Of a stretch of 64,000 nucleotides of DNA, positions 1 through 8,388 are shown piece by piece. How positions within the stretch are numbered: position 1 is the first letter of the stretch; the number at the start of each line of letters is the position of its first letter. The notes under the pieces were generated by a model, which saw nothing but the letters and a program-made list of their open reading frames with translations, did not search any database and had not been told where the DNA came from. Source of the DNA: RGIG7450 sp045648785 (lineage in GTDB: Bacteria; Bacillota; Clostridia; RUG12999); NCBI GenBank assembly GCA_045648785.1, contig JAZROP010000036.1, positions 1 through 64,000 on the forward strand, given 5' to 3'. Made by a program: the position numbers and the translations under genes.

Positions 1-282
1 GCACTTGAATATATGAAAACCGAAATAGATAAAAAGGATTTTGATGTGGCAATTTTGGGTTGTGGCGGATATGCAATGCCGTTGGCGGCATATATAAAAA
101 GTCTAGGCAAAAAAGCAATTGTCCTTGGTGGACTAACTCAACTTCTTTTTGGTATAAAAGGTTTGAGATGGGAACAATCAAGACCGGATATTGTTGAAAT
201 GTATAATGATTACTGGATTCGTCCTTCAGAAACGGAAAAACCGAAAGGATTTAAAAAAGTAGAAGATGGGGCATACTGGTAA
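1..282 (+). CDS. C-terminal end of an unidentified protein (5' truncated by the window edge)
   Basis: The frame is open from base 1, so the ATG at 13 is probably internal and the gene begins outside the window. The visible 93 residues contain a Rossmann-like stretch (V-A-I-L-G-C-G-G-Y) followed by the motif L-G-G-L-T-Q-L-L-F-G-I-K-G-x-R-W-E. From memory this motif occurs in poorly characterised proteins of surface-polysaccharide loci, but I cannot name the family with certainty. The gene ends about 160 bases before the sigH promoter, with no clear terminator between. Confidence 0.6.
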   Translation, partial: ALEYMKTEIDKKDFDVAILGCGGYAMPLAAYIKSLGKKAIVLGGLTQLLFGIKGLRWEQSRPDIVEMYNDYWIRPSETEKPKGFKKVEDGAYW

Positions 283-443
283 AACAAAACTTTCATTTTT
301 GAATTATGAAAGAAAAAAGTCGAAAAATGACAATAAGCCATATTTTGATTAAGAAATTACGTATGTTGTTGTGCAAAATAACCAAAAAAATTTTTATTTT
401 GAGTGTAAAATGTAGAAAAATGTATAGCACAAATATAAATTTC

Positions 444-472
444 TTGACAAATATTTGTTGATATTATATAAT
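444..472 (+). promoter_or_regulatory. Sigma-A promoter of sigH
   Basis: TTGACA (444-449), a 17-base spacer and TATAAT (467-472) match the housekeeping consensus exactly. The start codon of sigH lies 47 bases downstream. The AT-rich stretch 283-443 before it holds nothing else I can identify. Confidence 0.85.
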
Positions 473-519
473 TAATTTATATCTAGTGTGTATGTTAAAT
501 TTAGTTTGGTGGTGTAAAT

Positions 520-1155
520 ATGAAAAAGTTGCCTGTGGATAGCGGCAACAATCTGTCAGAGCTTTCGGATGACCAACTCGTAAGAATGGCAAAAAAAAAT
601 AATAATGCTGCCATAGAGGTGTTGGTGGACAGATATAAAAACTGTATTTCACTTAAAACCAGAACTTATTTTTTACGCGGTGCCGATAAAGAGGACATAA
701 TGCAGGAGGGAATGATAGGTCTTATCAAGGCTGTCAGGGATTATAAGGAGGACCGTCGGGTTTCCTTTAAGTCTTTTGCAGAGCTTTGTATAACGAGGCA
801 GATTATTACAGCGGTAAAAGCTGCCACAAGGCAAAAACATATTCCACTTAATTCATATGTTTCACTTTATGGAAACAACGACGGCGATGAAGATAGATCA
901 CCTCTTGATTTGATTGATTCCAACACGCAATTCAATCCTGAGGAATATATTATAATGCGTGAAAATCTTAAGAAGATAGACGAGCAGATTCTGAAATTTT
1001 TAAGTAAGTTTGAGAGAAATGTGCTTGAATGTTATCTAACTGGCAAAAGCTATCAGGAAATTTCCACATTGCTTGATCGCCCCGTTAAGTCGATAGATAA
1101 TGCACTTCAGCGTATAAAACGCAAACTTGAAAAGTGCTCTGTTGACGAAAAGTAG
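520..1155 (+). CDS. sigH: RNA polymerase sigma factor SigH (Spo0H)
   Basis: A 211-residue sigma-70 family protein of the size and layout of Spo0H, the transition-state sigma factor that drives early sporulation genes. Region 2 (D-K-E-D-I-M-Q-E-G-M-I-G-L) and region 4 (Y-Q-E-I-S-x-L-L near residue 178, then the K-S-I-D-N-A-L-Q-R-I-K-R recognition helix) are both present. The GGTGGTG ribosome site sits five bases before the ATG. The perfect sigma-A promoter upstream is consistent with expression before the sporulation decision. Function is assigned by family resemblance and length. Confidence 0.93.
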   Translation: MKKLPVDSGNNLSELSDDQLVRMAKKNNNAAIEVLVDRYKNCISLKTRTYFLRGADKEDIMQEGMIGLIKAVRDYKEDRRVSFKSFAELCITRQIITAVKAATRQKHIPLNSYVSLYGNNDGDEDRSPLDLIDSNTQFNPEEYIIMRENLKKIDEQILKFLSKFERNVLECYLTGKSYQEISTLLDRPVKSIDNALQRIKRKLEKCSVDEK

Positions 1156-1266
1156 TTTATTGGCCGCAAGGCTTATAAAAAATATTAATTTTAGTCCAAC
1201 TATCTTAGGACTCTGCAAGGCAGCGTAAAAGGTAAGTCAGGATGAGAAACAAAGAGAGGTAATAAA

Positions 1267-1542
1267 ATGTTCGAAGACAAAACTTTAGTCTGTAAAGACT
1301 GCGGAAACGAATTTGTTTTTACAGCGGGAGAACAGGAATTCTATGCTGAAAAAGGATTCCAGAATGAGCCTTTGCGTTGTAAGGAATGCAGAGTTGCAAG
1401 AAAAAATAGCTTAAGAGGCGAAAGACAGATGCACACAATAATTTGTGCTGCTTGTGGAGCTGAAGCCCAGGTTCCGTTTGAACCTAAAAATGACAAACCT
1501 GTATATTGCAGCGAATGTTTTGCAAAAAATAAAGAGCAGTAA
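1267..1542 (+). CDS. Small double zinc-ribbon protein
   Basis: This 91-residue protein has two Cys4 knuckle pairs, C9-x2-C12 with C38-x2-C41 and C60-x2-C63 with C81-x2-C84. The second half (C-A-A-C-G...V-P-F...P-V-Y-C-S-E-C-F) resembles the probable zinc-binding domain common in small clostridial proteins. No enzyme motif is present, so a nucleic-acid or ribosome-associated role is only a guess. An AGAGAGG ribosome site precedes the ATG, and a hairpin terminator follows the stop codon. Confidence 0.8.
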   Translation: MFEDKTLVCKDCGNEFVFTAGEQEFYAEKGFQNEPLRCKECRVARKNSLRGERQMHTIICAACGAEAQVPFEPKNDKPVYCSECFAKNKEQ

Positions 1543-1548
1543 TAAGTT

Positions 1549-1580
1549 AGAGCCGGATATACATTGTCCGGCTCTCTTTC
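1549..1580 (+). terminator. Intrinsic terminator after the zinc-ribbon gene
   Basis: A 9-bp stem (AGAGCCGGA pairing with TCCGGCTCT, 9-base loop) is followed by CTTTCTCT. The tail is pyrimidine-rich rather than a clean T run, so some read-through into rnmV is likely. Confidence 0.6.
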
Positions 1581-1593
1581 TCTGTAAACGGAT

Positions 1594-2169
1594 ATGATAA
1601 GAATAAAAGAAGCAATAGTTGTTGAAGGTAAATATGACAAAATAAAGCTGTCACAGATTGTGGATACTGTTATTATAGCAGTTAACGGGTTTAATATTTT
1701 TAAAGACAGCGGAAAACAAAAGCTCATCAGAAAACTTGCCGAGAGTAGGGGAATAATAATTCTTGCCGATTCTGATAGGGCGGGATTTCTTATACGCAAT
1801 TTTATCTGCGGTATAACAGATAATAAGAATATAAAGCATGCGTATATACCTCAAATTGAAGGGGTTGAAAAAAGAAAAGAAACGGCTTCCAAAGACGGCT
1901 TTTTAGGCGTTGAGGGAATTGATGATGATATAATTGAGCAAGCAATAAAAAAAGCTGCAACTGAGCTGAAAGAGAAGAATATTCATATAACAAAAGCAGA
2001 TTTTGTACACCTTGGTCTTGCGGGCAGACCTGACAGTAAGACCAAGAGGGAAAAAATTCTTGATATTTTGGGATTACCTACGGGAATTTCTGCAAACTCT
2101 TTGATAGATATTCTCAATAGTACTTGCAATGAAGATGAAATTAATGATATAATATCTAATATATTGTAA
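1594..2169 (+). CDS. rnmV: Ribonuclease M5 (5S rRNA maturation)
   Basis: The 191-residue protein begins with a Toprim domain: the glutamate motif V-V-E-G-K-Y-D-K (residues 9-16) and the D-x-D motif A-D-S-D-R-A-G near residue 57. This layout with a short C-terminal extension (about 185-190 residues) is typical of RNase M5, which trims both ends of 5S rRNA precursor in Firmicutes. The ribosome site before the ATG is weak. In other Firmicutes the gene usually sits near ksgA, which is not seen here. Confidence 0.88.
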   Translation: MIRIKEAIVVEGKYDKIKLSQIVDTVIIAVNGFNIFKDSGKQKLIRKLAESRGIIILADSDRAGFLIRNFICGITDNKNIKHAYIPQIEGVEKRKETASKDGFLGVEGIDDDIIEQAIKKAATELKEKNIHITKADFVHLGLAGRPDSKTKREKILDILGLPTGISANSLIDILNSTCNEDEINDIISNIL

Positions 2170-2208
2170 AAATTTTCACATACTATACTCAGAAAGGAAT
2201 TAAGAACC

Positions 2209-3396
2209 ATGAACGATATCAAAAAAATTGCTATTATGACAGGTGGTGGCGATGCACCGGGACTTAATGCGGTTGTGCGTGCAGCAACCCTTACAGCTAT
2301 AAATAAATATGGACTTGAAGTGGTGGGAATAAAAAATGGCTACAGAGGACTTTTCCTTGGCGAAAGCCAGATGATTCCGCTTACTGAAGATAATGTTGCA
2401 GAAATTATTGGAAAAGGTGGTACGGTTTTATATAACTCAAATAAGGACAACCTTTTCAAATATCCAAAAAGAAATAAAAATGGATTTGTCAGAGATGAAA
2501 ATGGAAATATTGTTTATGAAAACCATGCTCAAACCGCAGTTGACAATCTGAAAAAAACAGGCATTGATGCAATAGTAATTGTGGGCGGCGACGGTACACT
2601 TACATCAGGCAGGGATTACAGCCGTATGGGAGTTAGGGTTATCGGTGTTCCCAAGACAATTGATAACGACCTTAATTCAACCGATGTAACCTTTGGTTTT
2701 GATACAGCAATAAACAGATGCACAGATGCTCTTGAATGCCTGAGAACAACAGGTGAGGCTCATCACAGAATTATGATTCTTGAGGTTATGGGCAGAAGTG
2801 CAGGTCATCTCGCGCTTCACAGTGGTATTGCCGGTGCGGCAGATGTTATCCTTATTCCTGAAATCCCATATGATATTAATATAGTTGCTAAAAAAGTCAA
2901 AGAAGTCCTTAAATCTGAAAGACAGTATGCAATGGTTGTTGTTTCGGAAGGTGTTAAAGCGCCGGACGGAAAAATGTCAGGTACTGCTACTGACCTTTCT
3001 CCTGACGGATTTAAATTCAAAGGCGTGGGAGACAGTATTGCAACAGCACTTCAGACAATTATCAACTCTGACAGAGATGAAAACGGCTATGCAATAAGCG
3101 AAACTCTTATTGATGTTGAAGCGCGTGCGGTTACGCTTTCTCATATTGCAAGAGGAGGCTCTCCGTCGGCAACAGACAGAGTTCTCTGTACACGCTATGG
3201 TTCATATGCTATTGATGCACTCATGAGCGGTAAGGACAAGCATATGGTATCTTTAAGAGAAGGTAAACTTACAACTGTTACTCTTGAAGAAGTTATTCCG
3301 GCAAACGACATGAACTCAAACTTCAGACCGGTAAAACCGGAGGATGAGCTTGTAAATATAGCAAGAACAATTGGAATAAGCTTTGGAGACAAATAA
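2209..3396 (+). CDS. pfkA: 6-phosphofructokinase, mixed-substrate group III type
   Basis: A glycolytic enzyme phosphorylating fructose 6-phosphate. N-terminal T-G-G-G-D-A-P-G-L-N, G-G-D-G-T (126-130) and P-K-T-I-D-N-D (148-154) are the phospho-donor and active-site motifs. The Gly at 129 is usual for ATP-dependent enzymes, while Lys149 in place of Gly is usual for PPi-dependent ones. This combination is characteristic of group III enzymes, whose donor cannot be predicted. At 395 residues it is longer than the 320-residue ATP-PFK of Bacillus. AGAAAGGAAT precedes the ATG, and its stop overlaps the next start (TAATG). Confidence 0.9.
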   Translation: MNDIKKIAIMTGGGDAPGLNAVVRAATLTAINKYGLEVVGIKNGYRGLFLGESQMIPLTEDNVAEIIGKGGTVLYNSNKDNLFKYPKRNKNGFVRDENGNIVYENHAQTAVDNLKKTGIDAIVIVGGDGTLTSGRDYSRMGVRVIGVPKTIDNDLNSTDVTFGFDTAINRCTDALECLRTTGEAHHRIMILEVMGRSAGHLALHSGIAGAADVILIPEIPYDINIVAKKVKEVLKSERQYAMVVVSEGVKAPDGKMSGTATDLSPDGFKFKGVGDSIATALQTIINSDRDENGYAISETLIDVEARAVTLSHIARGGSPSATDRVLCTRYGSYAIDALMSGKDKHMVSLREGKLTTVTLEEVIPANDMNSNFRPVKPEDELVNIARTIGISFGDK

Positions 3397-4334
3397 TGCC
3401 CTATAATGTATATTCGGAATACCTGAAAGGTAAATATGGCGAAAAGGTTTACAAATTGCCGGTAAATCTTTCGGTGACTTGTCCTAATCGGGATGGAAGA
3501 ATATCCAGCGGTGGGTGTATTTTCTGCGGCGAAACGGGAGCGGGGTATGAAAGCCTGCCTTCTGAGATGTCAGTAGCTGAGCAGATAAATACAAACAGAG
3601 ATTATATCGGGAAAAGGTATGGTGCGAAAAAGTTCATAGCTTATTTTCAGAATTTCTGTAACACATATATGCCTTATGAGGAATTTGAAAAATGTATAAC
3701 CGAGGCGGCGGAGCAAAGGGTTGTTGGAATAGACATTTCCACAAGACCTGATTGTGTAACCGTAAAGCATCTTGAAATTCTTGAGGGTATTTCAAAAAAA
3801 TATGGTATTGATATTTCCATGGAACTAGGACTTCAATCGGTAAACAGGAAAACGCTTGAAATAGTAAATCGTGGACATGGAGTCGCGGAGTTTTTAGACA
3901 GTGTGCTGATGATAAAAAAATATGGATTTGACATATGTGTGCATCTCATACCTGATCTTCCATGGGACTCACGAGAGGATGTAATTGAAGCGGCGAAAAT
4001 TCTATCGGCACTCAAAATAAGCTCGGTTAAGTTACATTCGCTTTTTGTGGTTAAAAACACAAAGCTTGCTGAAATGTATGAAACTGGTGAAATAAATCTT
4101 TTTGGGGCGGAGGAATATGCACAAAGATGTGTACTGTTTTTAAAATATCTGTCTCCGGAAATTGTAATACAAAGAATTGTTGGCAGAGTTCCTGAAGAGG
4201 ACAGTATTACAGCTAACGACGGAATGAGTTGGTGGCGAATTAAGGACAGAATAGTTGAAATCCTGAGCGATGAAAATGCTGTTCAGGGATGCATGTGCAA
4301 CTATCTTGGAGGATGTGCGGAGTACCGGAAATAA
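3396..4334 (+). CDS. TIGR01212-family (YtqA/YhcC-like) radical SAM protein
   Basis: A 312-residue protein starting with the family's N-terminal block (Y-L-K-x-K-Y-G-x-K-V-Y-K-L-P) and a cysteine cluster C-P-N-R-D-G...G-G-C-I-F-C that should ligate the 4Fe-4S cluster and S-adenosylmethionine. The substrate of this family is not firmly established. A cluster of small residues and the motif S-T-R-P-D-C-V support the TIM-barrel fold. It is translationally coupled to pfkA and its last 34 bases overlap the 3' end of ylbJ on the other strand. Confidence 0.85.
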   Translation: MPYNVYSEYLKGKYGEKVYKLPVNLSVTCPNRDGRISSGGCIFCGETGAGYESLPSEMSVAEQINTNRDYIGKRYGAKKFIAYFQNFCNTYMPYEEFEKCITEAAEQRVVGIDISTRPDCVTVKHLEILEGISKKYGIDISMELGLQSVNRKTLEIVNRGHGVAEFLDSVLMIKKYGFDICVHLIPDLPWDSREDVIEAAKILSALKISSVKLHSLFVVKNTKLAEMYETGEINLFGAEEYAQRCVLFLKYLSPEIVIQRIVGRVPEEDSITANDGMSWWRIKDRIVEILSDENAVQGCMCNYLGGCAEYRK

Positions 4335-5371
4335 AGCTGTCTTAAAATTAGAAACAGCTTTATTATGCAAAAGAGTGCTAAAAAAACAAACAATAAAATA
4401 CGGATAAATGAAAGCGGCTTGAGCCGACCTGTTTTAAAACCGTATAAAAACATAGTAATAAGAGGCGAAATTATTGCAGACATGACTTTACCTTTAAAGT
4501 AAAGTCCGGGCGATAGTTTCGCTTTTTTTATTATGCCCAGCACCTGCATATGAACGCAAAGTCCTGACCATGAGAGAACGGAAGAAAGCAGCATATAACA
4601 CGGTAGGGAGGAGGGGATGGCATCTACAATGGCCATGCAACCACCGCTACATTCTGTCAGTCCATAAATAAGAGATTTACATAGTTCATAATTTATACCG
4701 AGAGATGAGAGGGCACTTATTATACCAAATTGGTTGATAAAAGAAATAAGGAGTGCAAACATAATGATATATCCACAGATATTAAGAGTAAGCAGAGTGG
4801 AGGTGGAAATAGCGTCGCTGAAAATTTCCCCAAAACTGATATTTTTATTTTGTAAAGTAATTTTCCTATTTACCGGGCAGGCAGGGATGGAGCGAAAAAC
4901 AAATGCTATGGTAAGGGAAGTTAATATGTGAGAAAGATAAAGCATAATTCCGGCTCCGGGTTCACCAAGCATACCTGTTCCAAGGGCACCAATTACAAAC
5001 ATTGGTCCGCAGTTATTACAGAAAGCAAGTAGCTTTTCCGCCTCTGCTTTGGTGCATAATCCTTCTGTATAAAGATCGGTAGCGGTTTTTGCCCCAACAG
5101 GATATCCGCTTATATATCCCATAATAACTGCGAGTGAACATGAGCCACCAAGGCCGAAAAGTGGTTTCATTAAAGGATTTAGCAACTTAGCGAGAAAGTT
5201 TGCCGCGCCTGAATTTATAAGCACATTACTGCATACGAAAAATGGAAAAAGAGATGGAATGATAGACTGGGCGCACAGCTTAAGGGCCCATTTTGCTGTT
5301 TCAATTGAAGAAGTAGGAAAAAATACGAGAAGAAGAAAATATATTGCGGCGGGTATTATAATTTTTTTCAT
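4301..5371 (-). CDS. ylbJ: Sporulation integral membrane protein YlbJ
   Basis: A 356-residue polytopic membrane protein with nucleoside-recognition (Gate) domain features: S-I-I-P-S-L-F-P-F-F near residue 37 and G-Y-I-S-G-Y-P-V-G-A-K near residue 87. Eight or more hydrophobic segments are visible. YlbJ is a sigma-E-controlled mother-cell protein needed for heat-resistant spores in Bacillus subtilis. AAAGGTG precedes the ATG. The gene diverges from yqfC, and a sigma-E-like promoter sits in the shared 86-base gap. Confidence 0.9.
   Translation of the reverse strand: MKKIIIPAAIYFLLLVFFPTSSIETAKWALKLCAQSIIPSLFPFFVCSNVLINSGAANFLAKLLNPLMKPLFGLGGSCSLAVIMGYISGYPVGAKTATDLYTEGLCTKAEAEKLLAFCNNCGPMFVIGALGTGMLGEPGAGIMLYLSHILTSLTIAFVFRSIPACPVNRKITLQNKNISFGEIFSDAISTSTLLTLNICGYIIMFALLISFINQFGIISALSSLGINYELCKSLIYGLTECSGGCMAIVDAIPSSLPCYMLLSSVLSWSGLCVHMQVLGIIKKAKLSPGLYFKGKVMSAIISPLITMFLYGFKTGRLKPLSFIRILLFVFLALFCIIKLFLILRQLYFRYSAHPPR
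4331..4363. terminator. Hairpin in the convergent overlap of the radical SAM gene and ylbJ
   Basis: ATAAAGCTGT (4331-4340) pairs perfectly with ACAGCTTTAT (4354-4363), giving a 10-bp stem with a 13-base loop. It covers the stop codon of the plus-strand gene and lies inside the ylbJ 3' coding end. No long T run follows on either side, so it is a weak terminator candidate. Confidence 0.45.
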
Positions 5372-5388
5372 GTCAAATCACCTTTAAA

Positions 5389-5433
5389 AGTATATGAGAT
5401 TTAATCATTAAGAATGATAGGGCGGCATAAAAT
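5389..5433. promoter_or_regulatory. Divergent, overlapping sigma-E-like promoters for ylbJ and yqfC-yqfD
   Basis: Plus strand: TCATTA (5405-5410), 15 bases, CATAAAAT (5426-5433). Minus strand: TCATTC (5417-5412), 15 bases, CATATACT (5396-5389). Both -10 elements match the sigma-E form CATACAnT at seven of eight positions, while the -35 elements match only partly. The two -35 elements are halves of one near-palindrome, TCATTAAGAATGA. Both operons are sigma-E targets in B. subtilis, which supports the reading. Confidence 0.5.
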
Positions 5434-5457
5434 TAAATGAAAGGCGAGGGAGATAAA

Positions 5458-5751
5458 ATGAGAAAAAAAGGTCCTGAATTGCCGGAAAAATCGCCGGCGG
5501 AAAAGGTAATGGACGCATTCCAGCTGCCCAAAAACAAAAGTGGTATTATAACTGCCCTGCACATTACCGGTGTTCATGAAGCGATTGTGGAGGGACATCG
5601 CGGCATTATTGAATATACTAGTGAAGTTATAAGGCTTAATACGCCTCAGTTTATAATGAAAATCAGTGGAGCGGAGCTTGAAATTACTGCTGTTGCAGAG
5701 GAGTATATAGAACTTAAAGGTTTAATCTGCGGCGTGGAATATCTTTTCTAA
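5458..5751 (+). CDS. yqfC: Sporulation protein YqfC
   Basis: A 97-residue member of the YabP/YqfC family, required for spore formation in the mother cell. The I-E-Y-T-S-E-V-I-R-L-N-T pattern and C-terminal I-E-L-K-G-L-I-C-G are typical. An upstream in-frame ATG at 5437 has no ribosome site and overlaps the GGCGAGGGAG site serving the ATG at 5458, so the later start was chosen. That also gives a length close to B. subtilis YqfC (93 residues). The stop is 12 bases before yqfD. Confidence 0.88.
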   Translation: MRKKGPELPEKSPAEKVMDAFQLPKNKSGIITALHITGVHEAIVEGHRGIIEYTSEVIRLNTPQFIMKISGAELEITAVAEEYIELKGLICGVEYLF

Positions 5752-5763
5752 AGGAGGCTACAA

Positions 5764-6957
5764 GTGATTATTCTGAGTATAATAAATTTTTTCAAAGGAT
5801 ATGTGAAAATTAAAATTTCGGGCAGACATACAGAAAGGTTTATTAATATATGTGCAAAAAAAAATATTTATATATGGAATATAAAAAGAAAAAGCCAGAG
5901 TGAACTTGAGGCTTATGTAAGTAGTGAGGCATTTAAACTGTTGGGAGATGTTTCTGTAAGCGCAGATGTTGAAGTAACCGAACTGATGCGAGGTGGATTT
6001 TCGGTTATTGCGAAGAAAATGATGGGCAGAAGTGGAATTATTGTGGGCTTTATAATTGTAGCACTTTTGTTTTTCTGGATGTCCTCGCGGGTATGGTATA
6101 TTGAGATTGCACCATCAAATATTTCTGAGGAAGTATTGCGGGAGCAGCTTAAACAATCTGGATTGGATATTGGTGTCAAAATTTCCGATTTAGATACAAG
6201 GAAGCTTCAGGCGCAAATGATGAATTTAAATCAGGATATTGAGTGGATATGGACGAAAAAAAATGGCACAAAAATTTTTGTTGATTTGCGTGAAAGAGTT
6301 AAAAGACCGGTCACAATTGATATAAACCAGCCTTGTAACCTTGTGGCAACACATGCCGGCAAGGTTACTTTTGCCATGATAACTGAGGGGAGAGCTATGG
6401 TCACCGTAGGACAGACTGTGTCAGAGGGACAGCTTCTTGCAGGAGGAATGCTTAAAAGTGCAGTGGTGGGTGCAAGAGGAGTACACAGTCAGGGCACAGT
6501 TATGGCAGATGTATTTATAACTAAAAGCGGTGAGTATGCACTATCAGCAGAAGAGAACATTCCAACGGGAAAAGAGAACAAAAATTATATTTTAAAACTT
6601 GGTAAAAGGGAAATACAACTTCCATCGCTAAACAAGAATTTTGGACAGCAGGTGATTATGACAGAAACATTTCCTCTTAAGATAGGAGATATTTATTTCC
6701 CTGTTTCATTAATAAAAAATACAGCTGTGGAAACCATAACAAGGACTGTTAACCTCAATCGTGATGATGTAATAAAAGATGCGGAAAAATATTTGGATGG
6801 ACTCTTGCAAAAAGAAGTGGGTAGTGGTACAATTATAGAAAGATATTTTTTTGTTGAAGATATTGATGAAAACACACTCAGGGTGCGACTTGAGGCACTC
6901 TGTAATATAGAGATAGCAAAAAAACAGGCTATCGGGGAGGAAAAAAGTGGCGGATAA
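5764..6957 (+). CDS. yqfD: Sporulation protein YqfD
   Basis: A 397-residue protein with a soluble N-terminal domain, one transmembrane helix around residues 92-113, and a large extracytoplasmic domain, as in YqfD, a sigma-E-dependent protein needed for sporulation. It starts at GTG, six bases after a perfect AAAGGAGG site (5751-5758). The 3' end overlaps the phoH start by 11 bases, so yqfC-yqfD-phoH-ybeY read as one operon in the order conserved across Firmicutes. Confidence 0.9.
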   Translation: MIILSIINFFKGYVKIKISGRHTERFINICAKKNIYIWNIKRKSQSELEAYVSSEAFKLLGDVSVSADVEVTELMRGGFSVIAKKMMGRSGIIVGFIIVALLFFWMSSRVWYIEIAPSNISEEVLREQLKQSGLDIGVKISDLDTRKLQAQMMNLNQDIEWIWTKKNGTKIFVDLRERVKRPVTIDINQPCNLVATHAGKVTFAMITEGRAMVTVGQTVSEGQLLAGGMLKSAVVGARGVHSQGTVMADVFITKSGEYALSAEENIPTGKENKNYILKLGKREIQLPSLNKNFGQQVIMTETFPLKIGDIYFPVSLIKNTAVETITRTVNLNRDDVIKDAEKYLDGLLQKEVGSGTIIERYFFVEDIDENTLRVRLEALCNIEIAKKQAIGEEKSGG

Positions 6958-7918
6958 AATTTTTGACATAGGCAATATAAGCACAATGATTTCTCTGTTT
7001 GGTAGCTATGATGCCAATATTAAAATTATTGAAGAAGAATTTGGTGTAAATATTTTAAACAGGGATACCGTTCTTAAAATTGAAGGTGATACTGAAAATG
7101 TTGAGCTGGCAGTGAAAACAATTGAGGCGTTACTAGCAGAAATTGAGCGCGGCGGGATATTAACAGGGCAGAACATTGAATATACCATTGCAATGGTGAA
7201 AAGCGGAATGGAAAACCAGCTTGCCGAAATGAGTGACGATGTAATATGCATCAGCTCCACCGGCAGACCAATAAAAACCAAAACTCACGGTCAAAAAGCG
7301 TATGTTGATGCAATTGCTGATAATACCGTTGTTTTTGGCGTAGGACCGGCGGGTACTGGTAAAACATACCTTGCTGTAGCTATGGCGGTCAAAGCTTTCA
7401 GAAACAAAGAAGTGAACAAAATTATTCTCACCCGTCCGGCAGTTGAAGCGGGCGAAAAGCTTGGTTTTCTTCCGGGTGATTTGCAGACGAAAATCGACCC
7501 ATACTTAAGGCCACTTTATGATGCTCTTTATGATACGATGGGATATGAAAACTATCAGCGGAATTCCGAAAAAGGAGCCATTGAAATTGCTCCGCTTGCA
7601 TATATGCGCGGCAGAACACTTGATAATGCTTTTATAATTCTGGATGAGGCACAGAATACAACTCCTCAGCAGATGAAAATGTTTTTGACGCGAATTGGTT
7701 TTGATTCAAAAGCGGTTATCACAGGCGATGTGACGCAAATTGACTTGCCGGGAGGCGTTCAGTCGGGACTTAAGGATGCTATGAAAGTACTTAAAAATAT
7801 AAAGGGGATTGAATTTTGTAAGTTCAGCGACCTTGATGTTGTGCGCCATCCGCTTGTAAGAAAAATCATCAGGGCATATGAAAATCATGAGATGAAAAAG
7901 AATCAGGTGAAAAAATGA
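6947..7918 (+). CDS. phoH: PhoH-like ATPase
   Basis: A 323-residue cytoplasmic P-loop ATPase with an N-terminal KH-like segment, Walker A G-P-A-G-T-G-K-T (133-140) and Walker B F-I-I-L-D-E-A-Q-N. PhoH proteins are linked to RNA metabolism and stress, and the phoH-ybeY pairing points to ribosome or rRNA quality control. The GTG start at 6947 follows GGGGAGG. The last four bases overlap the ybeY start. In many Firmicutes a pgpH (yqfF) gene lies between phoH and ybeY, and it is absent here. Confidence 0.92.
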   Translation: MADKIFDIGNISTMISLFGSYDANIKIIEEEFGVNILNRDTVLKIEGDTENVELAVKTIEALLAEIERGGILTGQNIEYTIAMVKSGMENQLAEMSDDVICISSTGRPIKTKTHGQKAYVDAIADNTVVFGVGPAGTGKTYLAVAMAVKAFRNKEVNKIILTRPAVEAGEKLGFLPGDLQTKIDPYLRPLYDALYDTMGYENYQRNSEKGAIEIAPLAYMRGRTLDNAFIILDEAQNTTPQQMKMFLTRIGFDSKAVITGDVTQIDLPGGVQSGLKDAMKVLKNIKGIEFCKFSDLDVVRHPLVRKIIRAYENHEMKKNQVKK

Positions 7919-8388
7919 CGGAGTTTATTTTTGATTTTTCAGATGGAGAGTTGACAGAAAAACAGCAGCAGGTTATGGAAAATGCTGTGAAAACGGCACT
8001 GAAGTTCGAAGGGTTCGATAAAGACTGCGAGGTTTCGGTTGTTATAACTGATAATGAAGGAATAAGGGAAATTAACCGAGATCACAGGGGAATTGATGCA
8101 CCAACAGATGTGCTTTCCTTTCCACAGTATGATTTTACAGAGCCGACCATCTTTGCAGAAATTCCCGAAGAGCCGGTTATGATTGGCGATATTGTGATCT
8201 CAAAAGAAAGACTCATAACACAGGCAGAGGAAATTGGTCATTCGTTTGAGGAGGAACTGGGTTATCTGACCGTTCATTCGGTACTTCATCTTCTTGGATA
8301 TGACCATATGAATGACGAGGATAAAAAACTCATGAGAGCACACGAGAAAAAGATTGTTAAGGAGATACAAAATGGCGAAATATTTTAA
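7915..8388 (+). CDS. ybeY: Endoribonuclease YbeY (rRNA maturation factor)
   Basis: A 157-residue zinc metalloprotein involved in 16S rRNA 3'-end maturation and ribosome quality control. The signature H-S-V-L-H-L-L-G-Y-D-H holds the three zinc-binding histidines. Upstream N-R-D-H-R-G-I-D-A-P-T-D-V-L-S-F-P is the other conserved block. It overlaps phoH by four bases and the next gene by 17 bases, implying translational coupling along the operon. Confidence 0.94.
   Translation: MTEFIFDFSDGELTEKQQQVMENAVKTALKFEGFDKDCEVSVVITDNEGIREINRDHRGIDAPTDVLSFPQYDFTEPTIFAEIPEEPVMIGDIVISKERLITQAEEIGHSFEEELGYLTVHSVLHLLGYDHMNDEDKKLMRAHEKKIVKEIQNGEIF

Noticed and set aside
1156..1266. Possible small structured RNA before the zinc-ribbon gene
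   Set aside because: Only short complementary stretches (around GCAAGGC) are present, with no terminator or promoter, so there is no support beyond chance.
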